Shown here: one piece after another, positions 35,551 to 41,530 of the stretch | Layout: each line of letters opens with the position of its first letter | Numbering within the stretch: the first letter of the stretch is position 1 | Source of the DNA: Polaromonas sp. | Lineage (GTDB): Bacteria > Pseudomonadota > Gammaproteobacteria > Burkholderiales > Burkholderiaceae_C | Reading direction: 5' to 3' | DNA length: 41,530 nt | Assembly: GCA_013823635.1 (NCBI GenBank) | Contig: PNML01000021.1 | Location: forward strand, 1-41,530 | Program-made: the position numbers and the translations under genes | Notes under the pieces: generated by a model | Seen by the model: only the letters and a program-made list of their open reading frames with translations | What the model was told of the DNA's origin: nothing | Database searches by the model: none

Positions 35551-36606
35551 ATGCCCCAGACCATCCACCACCCCCTTCGCCCAGACACCACCTCCTGCCC
35601 GCCGCATGGCCCTGACGGCCCCATCCCGTTCAGCCGGCGGCGTTGGCTGGGCGGCTCGCTGTCGGCGCTGGTGGCCAGCGCGGCGTGGGTGGTGGGCGGC
35701 GCGGCTTCGTCCGTGTTCGCCCAAACACCACCGCCCGCGCCCGCGCGGCGCACCGGCAAACTGCTGATCGTGGGCGGCGCGGAAGACCGGTTGCAAGACC
35801 GCGTCATTCTGCGCAAGTTCGTGGCGCTGTGCGGTGGCCCCATGGCCCGCATCCTGGTATGCACCGCGGCCAGCGGCGACCCGGCGGCCTCCTGGGCAGG
35901 CTACCAGCCGGTGTTTCAGTCGCTGGGCGTGCAGCTGGTGGAACACCTGGCACTGACCAGCCCCGAGGATGCCAACGACCCCGCCCGGGTGGACCAAATT
36001 TTGCAGGCCGACGGCATCTGGCTGGGCGGTGGCGACCAGCGCCGCCTGATGGCCACGCTGTGGGAGAGCGAAGCCGCCCGCGCCATGCACCTGGCCTTCC
36101 ACTTGCGCGGTGCCAGCATTGGTGGCACCAGCGCCGGGGCAGCGGCGCTGTCGCGCCAGATGCTGGCCATTGGCGAGGCGGCCGTGCGGCCCGAGAAAGA
36201 CCTCGTCAGCGTGGACATCGGGCTGGGCTTTGTGTCCCGCGCCATCGTGGACCAGCACTTTTCCGAGCGGGGCCGCCTGGGTCGCCTGCTGTCGGCCATG
36301 GCCCAGCGCCCCGACCTGCTGGGCGTGGGGGTGGACGAAGACACCGCCCTGCTCATCGAGCGCGGCCGGGGGGTGGAGGTGCTGGGGGCGGGCAACGTCA
36401 CCCTGGTGGACGGGCGCCACATGGCGACCAACTTCAAAGACCTGGGGCCCAATGAGCGCCTGGAAATGCTGGGCGTGCAGTTGCACCTGCTGCCCGCTGG
36501 CAGCAGCTACACCGTGGGGCCGGACGCCACGCCCGGGCACCCCTTGCCCAGCGCCTTGAAAGAAGCCCTGCGCCTGCTGGTGGAACCCGGCCCCATCCGG
36601 GGTTGA
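35551..36606 (+). CDS. Cyanophycinase, probably exported
   Basis: Serine peptidase of family S51 that cuts cyanophycin (multi-L-arginyl-poly-L-aspartate) into beta-Asp-Arg dipeptides. The product is 351 residues. The nucleophile motif is IGGTSAGAAAL. LIVGGAEDRLQDR and GIWLGGGDQRRL are typical of the family. Before the domain lies a twin-arginine type signal: SRRRWLGGSLSALVASAAWV, ending AQ near residue 55. Export through Tat is inferred, as in extracellular cyanophycinases that scavenge polymer released by other cells. No cyanophycin synthetase gene is in the window. I choose ATG at 35551; ATG at 35458 in the same frame is possible. Confidence 0.85.
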   Translation: MPQTIHHPLRPDTTSCPPHGPDGPIPFSRRRWLGGSLSALVASAAWVVGGAASSVFAQTPPPAPARRTGKLLIVGGAEDRLQDRVILRKFVALCGGPMARILVCTAASGDPAASWAGYQPVFQSLGVQLVEHLALTSPEDANDPARVDQILQADGIWLGGGDQRRLMATLWESEAARAMHLAFHLRGASIGGTSAGAAALSRQMLAIGEAAVRPEKDLVSVDIGLGFVSRAIVDQHFSERGRLGRLLSAMAQRPDLLGVGVDEDTALLIERGRGVEVLGAGNVTLVDGRHMATNFKDLGPNERLEMLGVQLHLLPAGSSYTVGPDATPGHPLPSALKEALRLLVEPGPIRG

Positions 36607-36640
36607 GGCAGCCTGAGGCGCTTTAAAATTTCGCCACATC

Positions 36641-36680
36641 CATCACCCCGTTGCCCACCCCCCTGGACAACGGGGTGATG
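36641..36680. repeat. 13-bp perfect inverted repeat before mfd
   Basis: CATCACCCCGTTG (36641-36653) and CAACGGGGTGATG (36668-36680) flank a 14-base loop. It lies between the cyanophycinase stop and the mfd start. No T-tract follows, so it may be a bidirectional hairpin, an operator or an RNA leader structure. A TAAAAT at 36624-36629 just upstream could be an mfd -10. Confidence 0.6.
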
Positions 36681-36756
36681 GCATTGGTGGAACGCCCACT
36701 GCGCCTCTGGTGGCCCACCACACCCTGTCTGCCGCCTGAACGGCCCGCCCTGCCCC

Positions 36757-39700
36757 ATGCACCTCCCCAAACTCACCCCCGGCAAACGCTTTTCCCTGCC
36801 CAGCCCCGTGGGCTCTGCCGATGCCCTGTTGCTGGCCCAATTGGCCCAGCGCGAAAAAGCCGCCGGACACGCCACTGCCATCATCGCGGCCAACGCCACC
36901 GATGCACAGCGCCTGCTGCTGGAGCTGCCGTTTTTCGCCCCCGACCTGCGCTGCGCCCTGTTTCCCGACTGGGAAACCCTGCCCTACGACGCGTTTTCAC
37001 CGCACCAGGACCTGATTTCCGAGCGCCTGGCCACGCTCTGGCGCATCCACCACCGGGGCCACGGCGGCAGCGACCACGATGGGGCCGACGTCGTCATCGT
37101 GCCCGCCACCACCGCGCTGTACCGGCTGGCACCGCCCAGCTTTCTGGCGGGCTACACCTTTCACTTCAAGGTCAAGCAGCAGCTCGACGAAGCTCGGCTC
37201 AAAAGCCAACTCACCCTGGCGGGCTACCAGCATGTGACGCAGGTGGTCAGCCCCGGCGAGTACGCGGTGCGCGGCGGCCTGATTGACCTCTTCCCCATGG
37301 GCAGCCCCGTGCCCTACCGGGTGGACCTGTTCGACGACGAAATCGACAGCATCCGCACCTTCGACCCCGACAGCCAGCGCAGCCTCTACCCCGTGCCCGA
37401 GGTGCGGCTGCTGCCCGGGCGCGAGTTCCCCATGGACGAGGCCGCCCGCGCACGCTTTCGCAGCCGCTGGCGCGAGCTGCTTGAAGGCGACCCCACCAAA
37501 AGCCGCATTTACAAAGACATGGGCAATGGCGTGGCCACGGCGGGCATCGAGTACTACCTGCCGCTGTTCTTCGACAGCACCGCCACCATTTTTGACTACC
37601 TGGGCCCCGACGCCACCGTGGTGCTGCACGGCGACCTGGAACCCGCCTTTCAGCGCTTCTGGCAAGACACCCGCGACCGCTACCGCCTGATTCAGGGCGA
37701 CCCCGAGCGCCCAGCCCTGGCACCCGAAGCCCTGTTTCTGGATGCCGAAGCGTTTTACGCCGTGGCCAAACCCCACGCCCAGCTGGCCCTGCGCCCCGGT
37801 GTGGACGACGTGGCCGACAGCGCCAGCGTGCAAGCCCTGCCCGACCTGACCGTGGTGCGCGGCAGCGAAGACCCGCTGGCCCGGCTGAAAGCACACCTGG
37901 GCCTGAACACATCAGAAATCGCAGCTAAAACCCCAATACATAAAAGCGCTGGAGGCCAAAAAAGCATCAAAAACCGGGTGCTGGTGCTGGCCGAGAGCGA
38001 TGGCCGCCGCGAAAGCCTGCTCGACTTTCTGCGGGCCTCACAGCTCAGCCCGCCGGCGTTTGACTCGCTGGCCGAGTTCGCCGCCAGTGACGAGCCCATC
38101 GGCATTGCCACCTCGTCGCTCACGCAGGGCTTTGCCTGGGTGGAAGAAGGCATTGACTTCGTCACCGAAACCGAGCTGTTCAACACCGCGCCCACCGCCC
38201 GCCGCCGCAAAAAGCAGGAGCAGGTCAGCGATGTGGAAGCCCTCATCAAAGACCTGAGCGAGCTGAACGTGGGCGACCCCGTGGTGCACAGTGCCCACGG
38301 CATTGGTCGCTACCGGGGGCTGGTCAACATGGACATGGGCGACAAAAACCCCGACGGCACACCCGCGCCGCTGGAGTTTTTGCACCTGGAGTACGCCGAC
38401 AACGCCACGCTGTACGTGCCCGTGAGCCAGCTGCAGCTCATCAGCCGCTACACCGGCGTCAGCGCCGACGAAGCCCCGCTGCACCGCCTGGGCTCTGGCC
38501 AGTGGGAAAAGGCCAAACGCAAGGCCGCCGAGCAGGTGCGCGACGCCGCCGCCGAGCTGCTGAACATTTACGCCCGCCGCGCCGCCCGCGTGGGCCACCC
38601 GTTCCGGTACAGCGCGGCCGACTACGAAACCTTTGCCACCGACTTCGGCTTTGAAGAAACCGCCGACCAGAAGGCCGCCATCCACGCCGTCATCCAGGAC
38701 ATGATTTCGCCCCGCCCCATGGACCGCCTGGTGTGCGGCGACGTGGGCTTTGGCAAAACCGAGGTGGCCCTGCGCGCCGCCTTCGTGGCCGTGGTGGGCG
38801 GCAAGCAGGTAGCCTTTCTGGCCCCCACCACGCTGCTGGCCGAGCAGCACTACCAGACGCTGGTGGACCGCTTTGCCAAGTGGCCGGTGAAGATTGCCGA
38901 GATGAGCCGCTTCCGCTCCACCAAAGAAATCAACGCCGCCGCCAAAGGGCTGGCCGAGGGCACGGTGGACATCGTGGTGGGCACGCACAAGCTGCTGAGC
39001 GAGTCGGTCAAGTTCAAAGACCTGGGCCTGCTCATCATCGACGAAGAGCACCGTTTTGGCGTGCGCCACAAAGAGCAGATGAAGGCCATGCGCGCCGAGG
39101 TGGACGTGCTGACCCTGACCGCCACCCCCATTCCGCGCACCATGGGCATGGCGCTGGAGGGCCTGCGCGACCTGTCAGTCATTGCCACCGCCCCGCAGCG
39201 GCGCCTGGCCATCAAAACCTTTGTGCGCAGCGAAAGCCAGGGCGTGATCCGCGAGGCCGTGCTGCGCGAGCTGAAACGCGGCGGGCAGGTGTACTTTTTG
39301 CACAACGAGGTGGAGACCATCGAGAACCGCCGCCAAAAACTGGAAGAGTTTTTGCCCGAGGCCCGCATCGCCATTGCCCACGGCCAAATGCCCGAGCGCG
39401 AGCTGGAGCGGGTGATGCGCGACTTTGTGGCCCAGCGCTTCAACGTGCTGCTGTGCTCCACCATCATTGAAACCGGCATTGACGTGCCCACCGCCAACAC
39501 CATCATCATGGCGCGGGCCGACAAATTTGGCCTGGCCCAGCTGCACCAGCTGCGCGGGCGCGTGGGCCGCAGCCACCACCAGGCCTATGCGTATCTGATG
39601 GTGCCCGACATCGAGGGCCTGACCAAACAGGCCCAGCAGCGGCTGGACGCCATTCAGCAAATGGAAGAACTGGGCAGCGGCTTTTATTTGGCCATGCACG

Positions 39701-40299
39701 ACCTGGAGATACGCGGCGCGGGCGAGGTGCTGGGCGAAAACCAGAGCGGCAACATGCTGGAAGTGGGCTTTCAGCTCTACAACGAGATGCTGGCCGAAGC
39801 CGTGGCCAGCCTCAAAGCGGGCAAGGAGCCCGACTTGCTCAAACCCCTGAGCGCCGCCACCGACATCAACCTGCACGCCCCCGCCCTGCTGCCCAACGAC
39901 TACTGCGGCGACGTGCACCTGCGCTTATCGTTCTACAAAAAGCTGGCCACCGCCAAAACCGCCGACCAGATCGACCACCTGCTGGAAGAAATTGTGGACC
40001 GCTTTGGCAAGCTGCCCGCGCAAACCCAAACCCTCATCGACGTGCACCGCCTGCGCGTGCTCAGCCAGCCCTACGGCGTGGTGAAGGTGGACGCCACGCC
40101 CGGTGTCATCCTCATCAGCTTCAAGCCCAACCCACCGGTGGACCCCATGGCCATCATCCAGATGATCCAGAAAAACAAACACATCAAGCTGGTGGGCAAC
40201 GACAAGCTGCGCATCGAACGCGCCCTGCCCGAAGTGAAAGACCGCGCGCAGATGGTGCGGGATGTGCTGAAGGGGCTGGGGAAGCCGGTGGGGGGGTGA
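36757..40299 (+). CDS. mfd: Transcription-repair coupling factor Mfd
   Basis: DNA translocase that removes RNA polymerase stalled at lesions and recruits UvrA. The product is 1180 residues, against 1148 in E. coli. The order is a UvrB-like N-terminal module (to about residue 340), the RNA-polymerase interaction domain near 508 (VVHSAHGIGRYRGL), and the RecG-type motor. The motor has Walker A CGDVGFGKTEVALRAAFVA near 660 and the DEEH box IIDEEHRFGVRHKEQ near 761. TRG motifs and the C-terminal UvrA-binding autoinhibitory domain follow. Residues of about 385-405 (ISEVAAKTP-like in position; actual start TSEIAAKTPIHKSAGG) are encoded by the short dispersed repeat, in the linker before the SDGRRESL block. 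Confidence 0.97.
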   Translation: MHLPKLTPGKRFSLPSPVGSADALLLAQLAQREKAAGHATAIIAANATDAQRLLLELPFFAPDLRCALFPDWETLPYDAFSPHQDLISERLATLWRIHHRGHGGSDHDGADVVIVPATTALYRLAPPSFLAGYTFHFKVKQQLDEARLKSQLTLAGYQHVTQVVSPGEYAVRGGLIDLFPMGSPVPYRVDLFDDEIDSIRTFDPDSQRSLYPVPEVRLLPGREFPMDEAARARFRSRWRELLEGDPTKSRIYKDMGNGVATAGIEYYLPLFFDSTATIFDYLGPDATVVLHGDLEPAFQRFWQDTRDRYRLIQGDPERPALAPEALFLDAEAFYAVAKPHAQLALRPGVDDVADSASVQALPDLTVVRGSEDPLARLKAHLGLNTSEIAAKTPIHKSAGGQKSIKNRVLVLAESDGRRESLLDFLRASQLSPPAFDSLAEFAASDEPIGIATSSLTQGFAWVEEGIDFVTETELFNTAPTARRRKKQEQVSDVEALIKDLSELNVGDPVVHSAHGIGRYRGLVNMDMGDKNPDGTPAPLEFLHLEYADNATLYVPVSQLQLISRYTGVSADEAPLHRLGSGQWEKAKRKAAEQVRDAAAELLNIYARRAARVGHPFRYSAADYETFATDFGFEETADQKAAIHAVIQDMISPRPMDRLVCGDVGFGKTEVALRAAFVAVVGGKQVAFLAPTTLLAEQHYQTLVDRFAKWPVKIAEMSRFRSTKEINAAAKGLAEGTVDIVVGTHKLLSESVKFKDLGLLIIDEEHRFGVRHKEQMKAMRAEVDVLTLTATPIPRTMGMALEGLRDLSVIATAPQRRLAIKTFVRSESQGVIREAVLRELKRGGQVYFLHNEVETIENRRQKLEEFLPEARIAIAHGQMPERELERVMRDFVAQRFNVLLCSTIIETGIDVPTANTIIMARADKFGLAQLHQLRGRVGRSHHQAYAYLMVPDIEGLTKQAQQRLDAIQQMEELGSGFYLAMHDLEIRGAGEVLGENQSGNMLEVGFQLYNEMLAEAVASLKAGKEPDLLKPLSAATDINLHAPALLPNDYCGDVHLRLSFYKKLATAKTADQIDHLLEEIVDRFGKLPAQTQTLIDVHRLRVLSQPYGVVKVDATPGVILISFKPNPPVDPMAIIQMIQKNKHIKLVGNDKLRIERALPEVKDRAQMVRDVLKGLGKPVGG
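37911..37972 (+). repeat. Short dispersed repeat, copy 5 (inside mfd)
   Basis: Reads TCAGAAATCGCAGCTAAAAC, with CAGCT (TAGCT in other copies) followed after 17 bases by AAGCGCTGGAGGCC and AAAAAAGCATCAAAAA. It has the best match to the core. It is in the sense direction and in frame: GCA GCT encodes Ala-Ala and AGC GCT GGA GGC encodes Ser-Ala-Gly-Gly. Confidence 0.78.
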
Positions 40300-40354
40300 T
40301 TGTTGCTGGCTGGTTTCGGCAAGCAGCGGCCATTAGTCAAACGGGTAAGCGGCC

Positions 40355-40426
40355 ACTCAACGTTTGAGCTCAACCGTGTGGAACGGCGGAACGCCGTTGC
40401 ACATCGGCTGGAGCGAGGGGTTGGGC
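40355..40426 (-). other. attC recombination site (72 bp)
   Basis: On the minus strand R'' GCCCAAC (40420-40426) fits RYYYAAC and R' GTTGAGT (40355-40361) fits GTTRRRY. L'' GCTCCAGCC (40406-40414) pairs with L' GGTTGAGC (40368-40375), leaving one extrahelical base. The R-L spacers are 5 and 6 bases. The 30-base centre folds on itself as AACGGCG/CGCCGTT with flanking TGTG/CACA. The tail CTCAAACGTTGAG resembles classic attC 3' ends. R'' starts one base after the cassette gene's stop codon, as in normal cassettes. Confidence 0.85.
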
Positions 40427-40427
40427 T

Positions 40428-41159
40428 TCATATCGCGGCGATCATTTCTGCAATGGGGTCAGATTCGGCATAGCCATCAGCCCAATTCCAGCCGGTATGT
40501 AGAGACCACAGGAACCTCATCATTGATTTGACGTCGTCATACTCGGTAGTCCAGTTCTTGCTGCGGTAGATGATCTTGGAAAGATGCTTCAGAACCTGAA
40601 ACGCCCTGTGATCTTGAATATCGATAGCGCTTAGCGTGAAATGAATTTCCTGCATGAGGATCTCAAGCTCTACCACTAGGGTCTTGAGGCGATCGTCGTC
40701 AAGCCCATTGGCGACGGCGTGCCATCTGTCCTGGCCGGGTGCGTACTGTTCATTAAAGAATTTCCGGAATTCGGCTTGCTCAGAGAGAGCGCCCGGAAGT
40801 TCCGCAGGATAGGAAGACATGAAGCAGCCCAAGTAGACAGCTATGCTTTCTTCCTTGAAGGATCTGTACGTCTCGACAAGGTTTGCGCGAAGTCTTCGAC
40901 GCTGACCTTGCTCAGGTACGCGAACCACGAGGTAGTACATAAAAACGCCAGCGAGAAGGCCGACGGACAAGTCGAAGGCTATCTGATTGCCTGTTTGGAA
41001 CTGCTTAAGCAGGTCGTGAACGGCTGTCCCTTGGATCGATGGCAGGACTGGATCGCTACTTGATATGAGCATAACGACTACGCACATCAGAGAAAGTGCG
41101 ATCAGAAGCCCATCAAATCGATGCTTCCTCACACTGTGCAAAAGACGGTGAAGCTTCAT
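40428..41159 (-). CDS. Integron cassette gene: unknown two-helix membrane protein
   Basis: Protein of 243 residues that I do not recognise. Two hydrophobic segments are seen near the N-terminus, at about residues 16-34 (DGLLIALSLMCVVVMLI) and about 62-82 (FDLSVGLLAGVFMYYLVVRV). A charged cytoplasmic region follows (QRRRLRANLVETYRSFKEES), then a helical domain rich in acidic and aromatic residues. It ends SLHTGWNWADGYAESDPIAE and MIAAI. The start is ATG at 41159, three bases after the GTTAGGC junction; an open extension to 41468 covers attI and promoter DNA and is rejected. Codon and base use differ from its neighbours, consistent with transfer. A defence or stress role is only a guess. Confidence 0.8.
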   Translation of the reverse strand: MKLHRLLHSVRKHRFDGLLIALSLMCVVVMLISSSDPVLPSIQGTAVHDLLKQFQTGNQIAFDLSVGLLAGVFMYYLVVRVPEQGQRRRLRANLVETYRSFKEESIAVYLGCFMSSYPAELPGALSEQAEFRKFFNEQYAPGQDRWHAVANGLDDDRLKTLVVELEILMQEIHFTLSAIDIQDHRAFQVLKHLSKIIYRSKNWTTEYDDVKSMMRFLWSLHTGWNWADGYAESDPIAEMIAAI

Positions 41160-41162
41160 GAA

Positions 41163-41169
41163 GCCTAAC
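41163..41169 (-). other. attI/cassette junction (core site GTTAGGC)
   Basis: The minus strand reads GTTAGGC, a perfect GTTRRRY core. Recombination would fall between G (41169) and T (41168). It lies three bases before the cassette ATG and about 100 bases from the LexA box, where attI should be. Confidence 0.8.
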
Positions 41170-41227
41170 GCAATGTATCCCACAGAACCTGCGGGATAAA
41201 ACGGACGGTCCGGGATATTCTGGTCAC
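41165..41227 (-). CDS. 20-codon ORF inside attI, ORF-11-like
   Basis: GTG at 41227 opens a short frame (translation starts MTRISRTVRF, ends VLWDTLR) preceded by AGGAGG (41233-41238) at a 5-base spacing, the strongest ribosome site seen near the integron. The TAG stop falls inside GTTAGGC, six bases before the cassette ATG. Class 1 integrons have the same layout: ORF-11 in attI1 raises translation of a first cassette that lacks its own ribosome site. That this ORF does so is inferred; the peptide itself need not have a function. Confidence 0.6.
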   Translation of the reverse strand: MTRISRTVRFIPQVLWDTLR

Positions 41228-41247
41228 AGCTTCCTCCTGAATGTGGC

Positions 41248-41297
41248 TTAGGGGCTGGGTTTGGCGTCAATATACTGTTCAAAAACACAGATATAAA
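41248..41297. promoter_or_regulatory. LexA box with divergent integrase and cassette promoters
   Basis: CTGTTCAAAAACACAG at 41275-41290 is an exact CTGT-N8-ACAG LexA (SOS) box. For the integrase (plus strand), TTAGGG (41248-41253), a 17-base spacer and TATACT (41271-41276) put the -10 across the edge of the box. For the cassette (minus strand), TTTATA (41292-41297), a 17-base spacer and TATATT (41269-41274) put the box exactly in the spacer. LexA control of intI promoters is established for integrons; control of the cassette promoter is inferred. Confidence 0.72.
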
Positions 41298-41303
41298 CAA
41301 ACC

Positions 41304-41450
41304 ATAAAACCCGGCACGCCTGTTTTGCACTCCACTCGGCGTCTGGACCAGCTGCGGGAGCGGATTTGATACCTTCACTATAGCCTCAGCAGTGAGAAAG
41401 CTTACCTTCGCTGGGCGCGCTTTTTTGATTGGTGGCGCACCAGTCCGTAG
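41304..41450 (+). pseudogene. Integron integrase IntI, broken N-terminal fragment
   Basis: One plus-strand frame reads LDQLRERI (41343-41366), a TGA stop (41367-41369), then YLHYSLSSEKAYLRWARFF (41370-41426) and a TAG at 41448. This matches the N-terminal SAM-like domain of IntI1/IntI3 ([20 protein letters not shown] in IntI1), with a stop in place of an arginine codon. No ATG precedes it; ATA at 41304 may be a decayed start and TTG at 41325 is an alternative. Past about 41430 the match fades, and the rest to 41530 shows no recognisable integrase sequence. The catalytic domain is not in the window. Confidence 0.8.
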
Positions 41451-41530
41451 GTTGCCAATTCCTTGCAACCTTGAGCGACTGCTTTGCGTCCCGAGTGCGA
41501 ATGCCTCAAATGGGTCGGAAACAGCCCCCC

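Larger units (their letters stand above)
40355..41450 (-). mobile_element. Integron remnant: attC, one cassette, attI, LexA box, integrase relic
   Basis: From right to left on the minus strand: a divergent 5' fragment of an integrase gene, a LexA box within a probable double promoter, an attI-like region ending in the junction GTTAGGC, one gene cassette of 808 bp (41168 down to 40361), and its attC site next to the mfd 3' end. Gene order, orientation and recombination-site motifs all fit the integron plan. The cassette region is clearly less GC-rich than the rest of the window. What lies beyond 41530 is not seen, so the integrase may continue in damaged form. Confidence 0.82.

Noticed and set aside
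35386-36639. 417-codon minus-strand open frame
   Set aside because: Antisense to the cyanophycinase gene; Gln/His/Ala-rich without motifs.
40382-40398. AACGGCG/CGCCGTT hairpin as an mfd terminator
   Set aside because: Lacks a T-tract and is better explained as the central fold of the attC site.
41160-41468. N-terminal extension of about 103 residues to the cassette gene
   Set aside because: It begins at a TTG, runs through integrase, promoter, LexA box and attI DNA, and has no protein character. The ATG at 41159 fits the cassette boundary.

Overview
The window is GC-rich chromosomal DNA of a betaproteobacterium, most likely Burkholderiales, family Comamonadaceae. Three things point there: the unbroken rpsB-to-rnhB gene order, PhaR and 3-hydroxybutyrate dehydrogenase of polyhydroxybutyrate metabolism, and an AT-rich short repeat of a kind I remember from Comamonadaceae. 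It starts inside carB and ends in a small integron remnant.

Positions 1-2176 (minus strand) carry the pyrimidine/arginine genes carA and carB, with a LeuE-type exporter gene translationally coupled between them. Positions 2393-18208 (minus) are one long envelope and translation cluster. In transcription order it reads rpsB, tsf, pyrH, frr, uppS, cdsA, dxr, rseP, bamA, skp, lpxD, fabZ, lpxA, lpxB, rnhB, a SpoU-type RNA methyltransferase and an exported DUF1566 protein. It links ribosomal protein S2 and EF-Ts, UMP supply, undecaprenyl and phospholipid precursors, isoprenoid entry, sigma-E proteolysis, outer-membrane protein assembly and lipid A. Most joins are 4-base ATGA overlaps or gaps under 40 bases. 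A terminator-like hairpin lies between rpsB and tsf.

Positions 18501-21503 (plus) hold a DadA-like flavin oxidoreductase and the NAD(P)HX repair enzyme nnr, whose tail overlaps a convergent yggT gene. Then come rnr (minus), tRNA-Leu(CAG) (plus), rimO, phaR, tRNA-Val(GAC), relA and an alpha/beta hydrolase (all minus). After these are bdhA (plus), an exported SIMPL-domain protein (minus), an OmpR/EnvZ pair (plus), ispD-ispF (minus), a probably exported cyanophycinase (plus) and mfd (plus).

Two things are not explained by ordinary gene content. First, positions 40355-41450 read as a one-cassette integron remnant. A 72-bp attC site sits against the stop codon of an unrecognised two-helix membrane protein gene. 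A GTTAGGC attI/cassette junction lies just before that gene's start codon. A 20-codon ORF with a strong Shine-Dalgarno ends inside the junction. A perfect CTGT-N8-ACAG LexA box lies upstream, and beyond it is a divergent, nonsense-interrupted start of an IntI integrase. Second, five copies of a short repeat (TAGCT, 17 bases, then AAGCGCTGGAGGCC) are spread over the window. Four lie inside coding sequences, and one of these encodes the signal peptide of the SIMPL-domain protein. The three sense-oriented copies are all read in the same frame.

No rRNA, CRISPR array or complete insertion sequence was seen.
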